Part shown: positions 17,390 through 26,451 of the stretch, one piece after another
Position numbering within the stretch: the first letter of the stretch is position 1
Layout of the letters: each line of letters starts with the position of its first letter
DNA from: Afifella marina DSM 2698
Lineage (GTDB): Bacteria; Pseudomonadota; Alphaproteobacteria; Rhizobiales; Afifellaceae
DNA length: 64,000 bases
Direction of reading: 5' to 3'
Assembly: GCF_900102695.1 (NCBI RefSeq)
Contig: NZ_FMVW01000001.1
Location: forward strand, 620,001 to 684,000
Notes under the pieces: generated by a model
What the model saw: only the letters and a program-made list of their open reading frames with translations
What the model was told of the DNA's origin: nothing
Database searches by the model: none
Program-made: the position numbers and the translations under genes

Positions 17390-19738
17390 ATGCAAGAATC
17401 CCAAATCGACTGGACTTTCCTCGTCATGGCCGCCCCTTTTCTGGCGGCATTCGTGGCGCCGCTGTTGAAGCGGCTGTTGGGTTCTGGCGCGTCCTGGATT
17501 CTGGCGGCGGCACCGGCGGCGATGTTTGTCTATTTCCTTGGCCTGATCGCGCCGGTCGCGTCCGGCAGCGTCATCGCCAACGGCTTTGCCTGGGCGCCGT
17601 CGCTTCAGATCAATTTCTCCTATCGCCTCGACGGGCTTTCGCTGCTGTTTGCGCTTCTCGTCTCGGGCATCGGCACGTTCATCCTGATTTATGCCGGTGC
17701 CTATCTCAAAGGCCATGCGCATCAAGGCCGCTTCTTCTCCTTCATCCTCCTCTTCATGGGGGCGATGCAGGGGCTGGTGCTCGCCGACGACTTCATGACG
17801 CTCTTCGTCTTCTGGGAGCTCACCTCCATCACCTCCTTCCTGCTGATCGGCTTCGATCACACGCGTGAGGCGGCAAGGCGCGCGGCTCTGCAGGCGCTGG
17901 TGATCACGGCGGGCGGCGGGCTCTGTCTGCTCGCCGGGCTTTTGATGATGACCGGGCTCGTCGGCGTGCATTCGATGACGGAGGCGATCGCGCTCGGTTC
18001 GAGCTTTGCGGAGAACCCCTATTACCTGCCGGTGCTGATCCTGCTTCTCGGCGGTGCTTTCACGAAATCGGCGCAGTTTCCGTTCCATTCATGGCTTGCC
18101 AACGCCATGGAGGCGCCGACGCCGGTGTCGGCCTATCTGCATTCGGCGACGATGGTGAAGGCGGGCGTCTATCTGCTTCTGCGCGTCCACCCCTTCATGG
18201 GCGAGACGGTGCCGTGGATGACGATCCTGCCGCTCTTCGGCGGCGCGACGCTTCTCGCCGGCACGCTTCTGGCGCTGCGCCAGACGGATCTGAAGCTCAT
18301 CCTCGCCTATACGACGGTCGCCTCGCTCGGCCTTCTCGTGATGCTGACGGGGACGAGCAACGAGACGGCGATTTTGGGCGCGCTCGTCTATCTTCTCGCG
18401 CATTCGCTCTTCAAGGGCGGCCTCTTCATGATGGCGGGCTCGGTCGACCACGAGGCCGGCACGCGCGACCTGCGCGAGCTCGGCGGTCTCGGGCTCAAAA
18501 TGCCGGTCACCTTCCTGTCTGGCCTCGTTCTCGCCTGGGCGATGGGCGGGCTTTTCGTGACGCTCGGCTTCTTCGCCAAGGAAGCGATGTATGAGGGGCT
18601 TCTGCACGGGGAGGGCACGACGCCCGTGACGCTCGGCGTCGCCGTCGTCGGCAACGGCCTCATGTTCGCGGCCGCCTTCGCGGTCGGACTTTTGCCTTTC
18701 ATCGGCAAGCGGCCGGAAAATTTGTCCGGGGCGCATGAAGGCCCGATCGGGTTGTGGATCGGCCCGCTCGTTCTCGCCTGTCTGAGCGTCGCCGGCATCG
18801 TTTTTGCGGCCTTCACGCAAGAGGCTCTGATCGGCCCGACGCTCGCCGCCGTCGCGGGGGCAAGGCCGCATCCGGATCTCTCCTACGCCATCCATGTGAA
18901 CGAGGCTTTTGCCGCCTCCTGCGTCACCTGGGCGATCGGCATCCTGGCGCTTCTCGCCCTGCGGCCGGTGCGGCGCGGGCTTGCGGCAAGTCTGGATGCG
19001 ATCGGCTGGGGTCCCGACCGGGGCTTCGACCAGCTCGTGAACGGGCTCACGAACGGCTCGGCCGCGGTGACGCGCTTCATCCAGAACGGCGATCTGGAAC
19101 GCTATCTTTCCATCACCTTCACGGTGCTGGCGCTCGCTTTGATCGTGCCGCTTGTGGTCTTCGGCGAATGGCCACACGTGCCGGAGACCTTCGCGCTCGC
19201 GCCGCATGAATGGGCGGTGATGGGGCTTGCGGCCGTCGGCCTCGTCGCCGTCATCGTGGCGGAGAACCGGCTGACAGCAATCGTCTCTCTCGGCATCCAG
19301 GGCTTTGCCGTGGCGCTCATCTACATGCTCTTCGGCGCGCCGGACCTCTCCTTCACGCAATTCATGGTGGAGACGCTTTCGGTCGTCATCCTGGCGCTCG
19401 TGATGACGCGCCTGTCCCTGATGACGGCCGATCGGCGCAATTATTTCCAGCGCGCCAAGGACGGAACGATCGCACTCGCCTGCGGCATCGGCACGGCGGC
19501 CTTGCTCATCGCCGTGACCAACCAGCCCTTCGATTCGCGCCTGTCGGATTTCTTTGCGGAGCATTCGCGAACCATCGCCCATGGCCGCAACATCGTGAAC
19601 GTCATCATCGTCGACTTCCGTGGTCTCGATACTTTGGGCGAGATCGCGGTCGTCATGATCACCGGCCTCGCCATTCTCGCTCTGTTGCGCTTCCCGGCGC
19701 CATGGCGGCCGACGAGAGCCGTGGAGGAGGAGAAGTGA
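17390..19738 (+). CDS. mrpA: Mrp Na+/H+ antiporter subunit A
   Basis: A 782-residue, highly hydrophobic protein, the large NuoL/ND5-like subunit of the Mrp (Mnh/Sha) monovalent cation/proton antiporter. It includes the NADH-Ubi_oxred/proton_antipo core ([40 protein letters not shown], then [20 protein letters not shown] and [16 protein letters not shown]) and the C-terminal MrpA-specific part with [20 protein letters not shown]. The start at 17390 is chosen; an upstream extension is not hydrophobic. The A subunit is not fused to B here: the stop codon overlaps the mrpB GTG start. First gene of a seven-gene operon for sodium and pH homeostasis. Confidence 0.95.
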   Translation: MQESQIDWTFLVMAAPFLAAFVAPLLKRLLGSGASWILAAAPAAMFVYFLGLIAPVASGSVIANGFAWAPSLQINFSYRLDGLSLLFALLVSGIGTFILIYAGAYLKGHAHQGRFFSFILLFMGAMQGLVLADDFMTLFVFWELTSITSFLLIGFDHTREAARRAALQALVITAGGGLCLLAGLLMMTGLVGVHSMTEAIALGSSFAENPYYLPVLILLLGGAFTKSAQFPFHSWLANAMEAPTPVSAYLHSATMVKAGVYLLLRVHPFMGETVPWMTILPLFGGATLLAGTLLALRQTDLKLILAYTTVASLGLLVMLTGTSNETAILGALVYLLAHSLFKGGLFMMAGSVDHEAGTRDLRELGGLGLKMPVTFLSGLVLAWAMGGLFVTLGFFAKEAMYEGLLHGEGTTPVTLGVAVVGNGLMFAAAFAVGLLPFIGKRPENLSGAHEGPIGLWIGPLVLACLSVAGIVFAAFTQEALIGPTLAAVAGARPHPDLSYAIHVNEAFAASCVTWAIGILALLALRPVRRGLAASLDAIGWGPDRGFDQLVNGLTNGSAAVTRFIQNGDLERYLSITFTVLALALIVPLVVFGEWPHVPETFALAPHEWAVMGLAAVGLVAVIVAENRLTAIVSLGIQGFAVALIYMLFGAPDLSFTQFMVETLSVVILALVMTRLSLMTADRRNYFQRAKDGTIALACGIGTAALLIAVTNQPFDSRLSDFFAEHSRTIAHGRNIVNVIIVDFRGLDTLGEIAVVMITGLAILALLRFPAPWRPTRAVEEEK

Positions 19739-20151
19739 GCACCGTCATCTTTCGCGCGATCGCGCCTTATCTCACGGCCTTGATGGTGCTGTTTTCGGTC
19801 TTCGTACTCTTGCGCGGCCACAACAATCCGGGCGGCGGCTTCATCGGCGGGCTGATCGCGGCCTCCGCCTTTGCCATCTACGGCATCGCCTATGGTGTGC
19901 CGCCGGTGCGCCGGGCTCTGCGCTTTCATCCGATGGGGATCGCCGGTTTCGGGCTCGTCGTGGCGACCCTTGCCGGGGTGCCGTCGCTGATCGGCGGCAA
20001 GCCGTTTTTGACGGCGCTGTGGGCCTATCCGAAGATTTTCGGCATGGAGGTCGCCATCTCCACCGCCACGTTCTTCGATATCGGCGTCTATCTCGTGGTT
20101 CTCGGGACGATCACCTCCGTGGCGCTGTCGCTGGAAGAAAGGGAGCGCTGA
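19735..20151 (+). CDS. mrpB: Mrp antiporter subunit B
   Basis: A 138-residue membrane protein starting at a GTG that overlaps the mrpA stop. It has the MnhB domain: [40 protein letters not shown] and the C-terminal [20 protein letters not shown]. It overlaps mrpC by one base of TGATG. Structural subunit of the antiporter complex. Confidence 0.95.
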   Translation: MSTVIFRAIAPYLTALMVLFSVFVLLRGHNNPGGGFIGGLIAASAFAIYGIAYGVPPVRRALRFHPMGIAGFGLVVATLAGVPSLIGGKPFLTALWAYPKIFGMEVAISTATFFDIGVYLVVLGTITSVALSLEERER

Positions 20152-20528
20152 TGGAAGGCCCGCTTGCGCTTCTCGTCGGCTGCTTTTTCGCATCCGCCAT
20201 CTATCTGATGCTGTCGGATTCCTTGATCCGCATCCTGCTTGGCGTGACCATCCTCGCGAACGCCGTCAATCTTCTGATTTTCACGGCCGGGCGGATCGTC
20301 AAGGAAGTGCCGCCGATCATTCCCGAAGATGCCATGGTGCCGCCGATCGCGACCGCCAATCCGCTGCCGCAGGCGCTGATTTTGACGGCGATCGTCATCT
20401 CGTTCTCGTTTTTCGCCTTCCTGCTCGTTCTGGTGTTCCGCACCTATCAAGGGCTCGGCACGGACAAGACCGGGAAGATGCACATGGCCGAAGAGCCGGG
20501 TGATCCGGTTCCGCCCAGGGGCTATTGA
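20151..20528 (+). CDS. mrpC: Mrp antiporter subunit C
   Basis: A 125-residue NuoK-like membrane protein with three helices: the first at ALLVGCFFASAIYLMLS, then ILLGVTILANAVNLLIFTAG, then the loop with ATANPLPQALILTAIVISFS. It starts at an ATG overlapping the mrpB stop. Part of the antiporter membrane arm. Confidence 0.95.
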   Translation: MEGPLALLVGCFFASAIYLMLSDSLIRILLGVTILANAVNLLIFTAGRIVKEVPPIIPEDAMVPPIATANPLPQALILTAIVISFSFFAFLLVLVFRTYQGLGTDKTGKMHMAEEPGDPVPPRGY

Positions 20529-22114
20529 TGGCAGAGAGTGCAGGCCATGCAGCGGTGGACGTCGCGTCCGCCATGGTGACGGCGCCGATCGCGCCCTTGG
20601 ACGCGATCATCGTCGCGCCGACATTGATCACCCTTCTTTTCGGTGCCGTCCTGTTGATGGCGCGCAAGCGCCCTGAGACGCAGGCGCCGCTCGGCATCGC
20701 CGGGCTCTTGTTGTTGACGGCGGCGACGGCCGGCATTCTGGCGCGCGTGGTGACGGGCGGGCCGCTCACCATGACCATGGGAAGCTGGCTGCCGCCCTTC
20801 GGCATCACCTTCGCCGTCGATGTGCTGGGCGCCTCCTTTGCCCTCGTCTCGTCGGTGGTGGCGCTCGTCGTCGGCGTCTTCGCAAGCCGCGGCCTGCGAC
20901 GCGTGGAGAGCCGCTACGGCTTTTATCCCTTTCTTTTGTTGATGATGGCGGGCGTCTGCAACGCCTTCCTCACCGGCGACATCTTCAATCTCTACGTCTG
21001 GTTCGAGGTGATGCTGATCGCCTCCTTCGGCCTCATCGTGCTCGGCAATTCTAAGGAGCAGCTCGACGGCGCGGTGCGTTATGCCGTGCTCAATCTCCTG
21101 GCGGCCGCCTTCTTCCTGACGGCGACCGGCTATCTCTACGGTGCGCTCGGCACGCTCAACATGGCCGAGATCGCGATCAAGCTGCGCGAAGGCGTGCCCG
21201 GAATGCCGGTGAACACGATCACGGCGCTTTATATTCTGGGCTTTGGCATGAAGGCGGCGGCGTTTCCGGTCGCGTTCTGGCTGCCCGCCTCCTACCACAC
21301 GCCGTCTCCTTCGGCGGGTGCGGTCTTCGCCGGGCTTTTGACCAAGGTCGGCGCCTATGCGCTGTTGCGCACGCTGATCATGCTGATGCCGTCGGAAGAG
21401 GCACTCTACGACACGTTCCTGACGGCGATCGCCATCGGCACGATGCTTCTCGGCTCGCTCGGCGCGATGGGACATTCCGATTTCCGCCGCATCCTCGGCT
21501 ATCTCGTCATCTCCGGCATCGGCGTCATCCTGGCGGGGCTGGCGATCGGCACGGCGGAGGGGCTGGCGGGCGGCATCTTCTATGCCTTCCATTCGATGAT
21601 CGTCATGTCGGCGCTCTATCTCGCCTCCGGGCTCATCGGCCAGCTCGGCGGCAGCCAGGATCTGCGCAAGTTGGGCGGGCTTTATGGCGCAAGCCCGCTT
21701 TTGGCCGGCCTGACGCTGACGCTTGTCTTTTCCGTCTCCGCGCTGCCGCCGTTTTCCGGCTTCTGGGCGAAGATCCTGGTGACCGAAGCGGCGATGGTGG
21801 ACGGGCGCTGGTGGCTTGCCGGCATCGTCCTTGGCACGGGCCTCCTCAACGCGCTCGCGTCGGGGCGCGCCTTCACGCAGATCTTCTGGCGCGGCGGGCC
21901 TTCGGGCACGCCGGACGGCGCGGAGAAGAGCGTGCCGGGCGAAATCCCCGGCGAGGATCGCGCGGTGCTCTTCGGCTCGCTCGCCGCTCTGACCTTGATG
22001 AGCCTCGTCATCGGCCTGTGGCCGTCGCCGCTGATGCGGCTTGCGGAAGCCGGCGCGGCCGGGCTTCTTGATCCGACCCTTTATATTCGCGCGGTGTTTG
22101 GAGGCGCTTCCTGA
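20528..22114 (+). CDS. mrpD: Mrp antiporter subunit D
   Basis: A 528-residue NuoM/N-like subunit. Proton_antipo features include FNLYVWFEVMLIASFGLIVL, FGMKAAAFPVAFWLPASYHT and PSPSAGAVFAGLLTKVGAYA, plus SALPPFSGFWAKILV. The ATG at 20528 overlaps the mrpC stop; the TTG one codon upstream is less likely. With MrpA it forms the ion-translocating pair of the complex. Confidence 0.95.
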   Translation: MAESAGHAAVDVASAMVTAPIAPLDAIIVAPTLITLLFGAVLLMARKRPETQAPLGIAGLLLLTAATAGILARVVTGGPLTMTMGSWLPPFGITFAVDVLGASFALVSSVVALVVGVFASRGLRRVESRYGFYPFLLLMMAGVCNAFLTGDIFNLYVWFEVMLIASFGLIVLGNSKEQLDGAVRYAVLNLLAAAFFLTATGYLYGALGTLNMAEIAIKLREGVPGMPVNTITALYILGFGMKAAAFPVAFWLPASYHTPSPSAGAVFAGLLTKVGAYALLRTLIMLMPSEEALYDTFLTAIAIGTMLLGSLGAMGHSDFRRILGYLVISGIGVILAGLAIGTAEGLAGGIFYAFHSMIVMSALYLASGLIGQLGGSQDLRKLGGLYGASPLLAGLTLTLVFSVSALPPFSGFWAKILVTEAAMVDGRWWLAGIVLGTGLLNALASGRAFTQIFWRGGPSGTPDGAEKSVPGEIPGEDRAVLFGSLAALTLMSLVIGLWPSPLMRLAEAGAAGLLDPTLYIRAVFGGAS

Positions 22115-22587
22115 TGGTGCTGTTTCCCGTCAACGTGCTTCTGGCACTCGCCTGGGCCTCGATCACCGGCAGCTTCACGCTGCCGAACCTTCTCTTCGGC
22201 TTCGTGCTCGGCGCCATCGCGCTGTGGCTCATTCGCGAGCAGATCGGCACGCGCGGCTATATCGGCCGCTCGCTCAGGGTGATCAATCTGTTCTTCCTGT
22301 TCATCTATGAACTGGTCATGTCGGCGCTCAAAGTGACCTGGATCGTGCTGCAGCCGAAGATGCCGATCTCGCCGGGGCTGATCGCCTATCCGCTCAGGGT
22401 GAACCGCGATTTCGAGATCACGTTACTTGCCAATCTCATCACGCTGACACCCGGCACCTTGTCGGTCGACGTGTCGGAGGACCGGCGCACGCTTTACATT
22501 CATGCCATCGACGTGCCCGATCCGGATCAACTGAAACGCGATATCGCACAAGGCTTTGAGCGAAAGATACTGGAGGCGTTCCGATGA
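22114..22587 (+). CDS. mrpE: Mrp antiporter subunit E
   Basis: A 157-residue protein with two N-terminal membrane helices and a soluble C-terminal part. The MnhE core is visible: [20 protein letters not shown] followed by [17 protein letters not shown]. It overlaps mrpD by one base and mrpF by four. Needed for assembly of the Mrp complex in studied members. Confidence 0.95.
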   Translation: MVLFPVNVLLALAWASITGSFTLPNLLFGFVLGAIALWLIREQIGTRGYIGRSLRVINLFFLFIYELVMSALKVTWIVLQPKMPISPGLIAYPLRVNRDFEITLLANLITLTPGTLSVDVSEDRRTLYIHAIDVPDPDQLKRDIAQGFERKILEAFR

Positions 22588-22916
22588 GTGCTACCGAGTT
22601 TCTCGAGATCTGTGTGGCGGTTTCGCTGGCGCTTCTCGTGCTTTCGTTTGCGCTGATCACCATTCGGATCGTGCGCGGGCCGACTTTTGCGGACCGGGTT
22701 CTGGCGCTCGACATGCTGGTGTCCGTCGGCATCGGTTTCATTGCCGTGATCGGCGTGAAAACTGGTTTCTATCTTTATATCGACATTGCAATTGCTCTTG
22801 GGCTCGTCGGTTTTCTTGCAACCGTAGCGTTTGCCCGCTTCGTGATGCATTGCGGAGACGTGCTCGGCGGCGAATCAGCAATGTGCTACGGCTCCGATTC
22901 GGAGAAGCAGCGATGA
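22584..22916 (+). CDS. mrpF: Mrp antiporter subunit F
   Basis: A 110-residue membrane protein with three helices; [20 protein letters not shown] is the MrpF signature. The last about 20 residues ([15 protein letters not shown]) form a soluble extension beyond the usual end. Coupled by 4-bp overlaps on both sides. Confidence 0.93.
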   Translation: MSATEFLEICVAVSLALLVLSFALITIRIVRGPTFADRVLALDMLVSVGIGFIAVIGVKTGFYLYIDIAIALGLVGFLATVAFARFVMHCGDVLGGESAMCYGSDSEKQR

Positions 22917-23278
22917 GCGGCCTTCTCGACGTCTTGGTCGGTGTGATGATTGTGATCGGGTCGCTTTTCGCAGTCGTTGCGAGCGTCGGCCTCTTACGTT
23001 TTCCTGACCTTTACACGCGCATGCACGCGGCCAGCAAAGCCGGAACCTTGGGCTCGGGACTGATGTTGTTGGCCCTTGCCTTAGAAGCGCCCCATTTAGA
23101 CATCTTCACTCGCGCCGTGGCAGGTGTGGTGTTCTTCCTTCTCACCGCTCCGGTTTCCGCGCATCTCTTGGCCCGGGCGGCCTACCTCACTGGTGTAAAG
23201 CCGGTCCCTGAGACGGAACCCGATGACTATTCGCGGGCTATAGGGGTGACGCGGTCCGATCCGGAAGGCGAGCGCTGA
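22913..23278 (+). CDS. mrpG: Mrp antiporter subunit G
   Basis: A 121-residue membrane protein, last gene of the operon. The family motif [20 protein letters not shown] is present after the first helix, followed by two more helices ([31 protein letters not shown]) and an acidic tail. Completes the mrpABCDEFG set. Confidence 0.95.
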   Translation: MSGLLDVLVGVMIVIGSLFAVVASVGLLRFPDLYTRMHAASKAGTLGSGLMLLALALEAPHLDIFTRAVAGVVFFLLTAPVSAHLLARAAYLTGVKPVPETEPDDYSRAIGVTRSDPEGER

Positions 23279-23288
23279 AACAAAGACT

Positions 23289-23314
23289 GCCATCTTCCGT
23301 AAAAGCAGGATGGC
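23289..23314 (+). terminator. Possible mrp operon terminator
   Basis: GCCATC at 23289 pairs with GATGGC at 23309, 11 bases after the mrpG stop, followed by a weak T-rich stretch. Confidence 0.4.
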
Positions 23315-23520
23315 GCTTTGTTGGCGAATTCCTATCTTTCCAGGAATGAGCGAGCGAGTGCTGACATAATTTCACACCTTCTTGTTGCGCGCGGTGAAAC
23401 GCCGCTGAGATTGCTGTGATGTAAGGTTTTTTCTTCTTGTCAGACCGCGCCACCAGCAGTAGCAAGGCGCACTTGATGACTTGCAGTGTGTTGCTGCAAA
23501 GGTCACATAGCGAGGATTCA

Positions 23521-23934
23521 ATGGCAGAGGCTATCCAGAACGACAACCTGATCGAGCTCACAGCAGACATCGTATCTGCTTATGTGAGCAACAACACAAT
23601 TGCGGCTGGCGATATTTCCGGTCTGATCGGCAATATCTATCAGGCGCTGCAGACGACCGCCGATGGCGGCGCTGAGCCTGAGCCGGAGCCGCAGAAGCCG
23701 GCTGTGCCGGTCCGTCGCTCGATCAATCCGGACTACATTATTTGTCTGGAAGACGGAAAGAAGTTCAAGTCGCTGAAGCGTCACTTGCGCACGCACTACG
23801 ACCTGTCCCCGGAAGAGTATCGCGAGAAGTGGGGCCTGCCGGCCGACTATCCCATGGTCGCTCCGAACTATGCGAAGGCTCGCTCGCAGCTTGCCAAGCA
23901 GATGGGTCTTGGCCAAAAGCGCGGCCGCCGCTAA
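23521..23934 (+). CDS. mucR: MucR/Ros-family zinc-finger transcriptional regulator
   Basis: A 137-residue protein. The N-terminal helical oligomerisation part (LIELTADIVSAYVSNNTIAA) and the C-terminal zinc-finger domain (DYIICLEDGKKFKSLKRHLR, then THYDLSPEEYREKWGLP) match MucR. As in many MucR proteins the second zinc cysteine is replaced (CLED). Family role: a histone-like global regulator binding AT-rich promoters, controlling surface polysaccharide and cell-cycle genes, typically autoregulated. The ATG at 23521 is preferred over an upstream in-frame start because the family begins with this sequence. It is followed by a tandem hairpin array. Confidence 0.93.
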   Translation: MAEAIQNDNLIELTADIVSAYVSNNTIAAGDISGLIGNIYQALQTTADGGAEPEPEPQKPAVPVRRSINPDYIICLEDGKKFKSLKRHLRTHYDLSPEEYREKWGLPADYPMVAPNYAKARSQLAKQMGLGQKRGRR

Positions 23935-23960
23935 ACGACGTTTTCTTCCGAACGTGTCAG

Positions 23961-24104
23961 ACGCCGGCCCTTACGCCGGCGTTTTACTTTTCCCGAACGC
24001 CGGCTCCCCCGCCGGCGTTTTGCGTTTCCCTGACGCCGGCTTTCCCGCCGGCGTTTTGCTTGTCATGGGCGCCGGCTTTCATGCCGGCGTTTTGCTTGTC
24101 AGGG
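23961..24104. repeat. Four terminator-like hairpins with exact 36-bp period
   Basis: Units start at 23961, 23997, 24033 and 24069. Each has a GCCGGC...GCCGGC stem, a 4-5 base variable loop and a gttttrc tail; spacer sequences (tcccgaa, ttccctg, tgtcatg) also resemble each other. The array follows mucR and the last unit overlaps the end of the convergent minus-strand frame. Confidence 0.85.
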
Positions 24105-24456
24105 ACCGGGCCTGGCTGAGCCGCGCAAGGTCGCCGCTTTCGACGTCGAGCGCTGTCTTGAGCGCGATGTGGCGATTGAGATCGTAGCTCCAATGGCCGG
24201 CCCGGCCTTTCCTGCGTTCCGCGCGCAGGGCGCATTTGAGATGTGCCACGATGCTGCGCGCGCGCTCCATGTCATCTTTCCCCAGCTCTTGCGGCAGACG
24301 ATGGATCAACCGCGGCAGGTCGCTGTCGCGGCGATAGGTGCCGGCGCCGCTTTTGGGCGCGGCGGTGCGCGTCGAGGCGGGGCGCCGTTGCGGGCGAGGG
24401 TGTCTCGCGGCCCCGTTCAAGAAGTGTGTCGCGTAAAAGCGCTGCGCATCGACCAT
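24079..24456 (-). CDS. Hypothetical basic protein, DUF6477-like impression
   Basis: A 125-residue frame rich in Arg. The first 40 residues look disordered; the rest (TYRRDSDLPRLIHRLPQELG, then ARSIVAHLKCALRAERRKGR, then WSYDLNRHIALKTALDVESG) resembles in layout the small DUF6477-type alphaproteobacterial proteins, but I am not sure. The stop lies inside the fourth hairpin unit of the mucR array, which slightly weakens the case. It is divergent from the DnaA-like HTH gene. Confidence 0.5.
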   Translation of the reverse strand: MVDAQRFYATHFLNGAARHPRPQRRPASTRTAAPKSGAGTYRRDSDLPRLIHRLPQELGKDDMERARSIVAHLKCALRAERRKGRAGHWSYDLNRHIALKTALDVESGDLARLSQARSLTSKTPA

Positions 24457-24621
24457 GCCGGGAGCTCCTGAAGCTTTTGCGGCACGATCGCAGGGCCAGG
24501 AGCGGCGGGGATAAGTTCGGCGCCTCCCGGCGCGCCAAGGTGTGCGGTAAGCTTAAAAACATATCCCCGGTTGCGCTTCTTCGCAGTATAGGAAATAAAT
24601 CCTATTAGCGGAGGAGGGGCC

Positions 24622-24936
24622 ATGCAGAACCATTTTTACGACGATTTGCGGGGGCCGCGGGCGCGGTTGGGGGCATATCGGGGCGAGGCCGGCCGGGCCG
24701 CCGCCGAACTGACCTTCGTCAGAGATCGGGAGACGGATGCGGAGAGTTCCGTCTGCCGCTTCGCCGAGGCCACCCTCGGCGCGGTGTTCCGGGTCGGGCG
24801 ACATGACTTGCGCCAGGCCGGACGGGGCGTCGCCCGCGTGGCACAGACGCGGCAGGCGGCGATGTATCTCGTTCATGTCGGCTCCGGCCTGACACTGACC
24901 AAGGTCGGCACACATTTCGGTCGCGACCGCACCACC
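24622..24936 (+). pseudogene. DnaA-like HTH gene, 5' part split by the prophage
   Basis: 105 codons of a protein whose C-terminal half resembles the DNA-binding domain IV of DnaA (RQAAMYLVHVGSGLTLTKVG, then THFGRDRTT). The gene is cut after the second ACC of RDRTT by the transposable prophage; it continues at 50630 with VAHGCRMIEERRDEPVFDQV. The joined protein would be 145 residues. The truncated frame reads eight foreign codons before a stop at 24961-24963, removing the end of the recognition helix (TTVAH). Its normal neighbour, a DUF6456 gene, lies just past the prophage. Function of this conserved pair is not established. Confidence 0.85.
24932..24936. repeat. Target-site duplication, left copy
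   Basis: CCACC immediately before the TGTAACGCGC left end; the same five bases follow the right end at 50625-50629. Five bases is the length produced by Mu-type transposition. Confidence 0.9.
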
Positions 24937-24942
24937 TGTAAC

Positions 24943-24960
24943 GCGCAAGAACGGTTGGCA
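24943..24960 (+). promoter_or_regulatory. Transposase end site L1
   Basis: GCGCAAGAACGGTTGGCA, six bases inside the left end; matches the element's end consensus GCGCAARATCAAATGGCA at 13 of 18 positions. Confidence 0.7.
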
Positions 24961-25059
24961 TGAGGCGGGAATAGGCGGGAATAGACGGGACTGCGCGGGA
25001 AAATCCTGCTCTGACGGGGAGTTAACGGCTCGAAGTCTCCGAAGGGAGACGAGCGCTGC

Positions 25060-25077
25060 GCGCAACATCAAATGGCA
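25060..25077 (+). promoter_or_regulatory. Transposase end site L2
   Basis: GCGCAACATCAAATGGCA, one mismatch to the end consensus, same orientation as L1. Confidence 0.75.
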
Positions 25078-25102
25078 AAAGATGCGGACGGAGCGAGCCG
25101 TC

Positions 25103-25120
25103 GCGCAAGATCAAATGGCA
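25103..25120 (+). promoter_or_regulatory. Transposase end site L3
   Basis: GCGCAAGATCAAATGGCA, identical to right-end site R2, same orientation as L1. Three left sites agree with the attL organisation of Mu. Confidence 0.75.
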
Positions 25121-25132
25121 TGAGCGGATGGC

Positions 25133-25330
25133 TCAGGCTGCCACGCCGGTACGTTCGCCCAGGGCTTCGATCAGCAGCGCCTCGTATCGAGCAACCTCGA
25201 TCAGATATACCAAGAAGTGCAAATTATATTCCCTCGCGATGGCAGACAGTCGGGCAAGCTCGTCCGCAAGCTCGCCGATCTCGTCGCGCATGTCTTGGGT
25301 TAAATTGGATGAAAAATCAGAGATCGCCAT
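25133..25330 (-). CDS. Small helical prophage protein (65 aa)
   Basis: A 65-residue acidic helical protein (MAISDFSSNLTQDMRDEIGE, then LHFLVYLIEVARYEALLIEA). It lies between the end sites and the repressor, transcribed toward the left end like the repressor, so it is probably co-expressed in the lysogen. No family recognised. A short N-terminal segment followed by a leucine-rich amphipathic helix suggests an oligomerising protein. Confidence 0.55.
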   Translation of the reverse strand: MAISDFSSNLTQDMRDEIGELADELARLSAIAREYNLHFLVYLIEVARYEALLIEALGERTGVAA

Positions 25331-25473
25331 TCCGCCCTCCGAGATAATGCTTCACGAAAAAAGCATTAGCCGGAAAACAAAAAGAAAGCCTCACGAGATA
25401 CTGCGAGTTTAAAGAAAGGCCGAGTGGCGTCTAGAGACGTGCTGGATAATGCAGGGGAGTGGGCCCTACCGGA

Positions 25474-26202
25474 TCACGTGACGTGGAAATGGCCCTTCAC
25501 GCGGCCGACGATGTGGAGATCGGGCAGCTCTGCGGGCGGGACAATCTCGTCGACATAGCCCTCGGTTTTGTTGTCGCTGCACAGCACGACCGAACCGTCA
25601 CGCCGCAGCCGGACGCGTTTCACGAGCGCCAGACCGCCATAATTGACGGCGTAGAGTGCCTCGTCGACGACACTGTCGATCGAAGTATCGACGATCACCC
25701 AATCCTGGTCGCCTAATGTGGGCAGCATGGAGCGCCCTGCGACGCGGATCGAGCGCGCAAAGTGCGGGTTGACGCCTATCTCGCGCAAGTAGCTGGCGTC
25801 AAAGGCGAAAAAGCCTGTCACTTCCTCTATTTCCGCGACTCTTCCTGCTCCTGCCGACGCTTCTACGTCGAGACGGGGAACAAGCAACAGCGCGCCCGCC
25901 TCCAGTGCTTGTGGATCAACGACTTGCAACATCGGCCCCCCAGAATGTTCTTGCTGCGTTCTGGTGGCACTCTGACTCACATCCGATGCCGAGTCACGCG
26001 CTGTCTCCCCGTTGATGAGCCACTCAAGCGTAACGCCGGTGCTGCGCGCGATCTGTGCCGCCTTATCGATGCGGGGAAGAGACCCTTCCAGATAGCCTTG
26101 AAGGGTAGTCGCGCCGATTCCCACTTTTCTGGAGAATGCGGACACATTCCCGTCGGGCATGAGTTCTTTCAGACGATCTGCAAAGCCGGAACCTGCATCC
26201 AT
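25474..26202 (-). CDS. Prophage repressor with HTH and S24 peptidase domains
   Basis: A 242-residue LexA/CI-like repressor. An HTH occupies residues about 8-65 (NVSAFSRKVGIGATTLQGYL, then LEWLINGE). After a linker, the peptidase S24 domain has the catalytic Ser in RVAGRSMLPTLGDQDWVIVD (S158) and the catalytic Lys in LALVKRV (K195). Known of the family: RecA-stimulated self-cleavage inactivates the repressor after DNA damage, so induction by SOS is expected, unlike classical Mu c repressor. It faces the early operon across a 250-base operator region; a perfect palindrome lies seven bases upstream of its own start codon. Confidence 0.92.
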   Translation of the reverse strand: MDAGSGFADRLKELMPDGNVSAFSRKVGIGATTLQGYLEGSLPRIDKAAQIARSTGVTLEWLINGETARDSASDVSQSATRTQQEHSGGPMLQVVDPQALEAGALLLVPRLDVEASAGAGRVAEIEEVTGFFAFDASYLREIGVNPHFARSIRVAGRSMLPTLGDQDWVIVDTSIDSVVDEALYAVNYGGLALVKRVRLRRDGSVVLCSDNKTEGYVDEIVPPAELPDLHIVGRVKGHFHVT

Positions 26203-26208
26203 GCAAAG

Positions 26209-26225
26209 CGTAAACGCTGTTTACG
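26209..26225. promoter_or_regulatory. Candidate repressor operator 1
   Basis: Perfect dyad CGTAAAC-gct-GTTTACG just upstream of the repressor start codon. Its place suggests autoregulation. Confidence 0.55.
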
Positions 26226-26376
26226 AAACCGGAGCTTGAAGGAAAATCCCTTATAAGTGCCTGAAAAACAGGAGTTTTCGACTCCTGAGCCAGCCGACCA
26301 AGCGCCAGGTAACAGTAAACTGGGCGTATCTCCCATTTTTCCGTTGACCGATTAACGAAAAACCGTAGATTCGGCC

Positions 26377-26404
26377 CTAACGGACGTTAGACAAAACGTT
26401 AACG
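26377..26404. promoter_or_regulatory. Candidate early-promoter operators
   Basis: Two perfect dyads in the repressor-ner gap: CTAACG-ga-CGTTAG (26377-26390) and CGTTAACG (26397-26404), with a related ATTAACG at about 26351. They share the half-site CGTTA and differ from the repressor-proximal dyad, so they may bind Ner or the repressor. Confidence 0.5.
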
Positions 26405-26451
26405 GACCTCCCAAAAAAGCCGGCTCTGTGAAGCCGGTTCAAGGAGCGAGA

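Noticed and set aside
23961-24104. Regular repeat array as a CRISPR
   Set aside because: Units are hairpins with similar spacers, only four copies, no cas genes; better explained as terminators or a tandem repeat.
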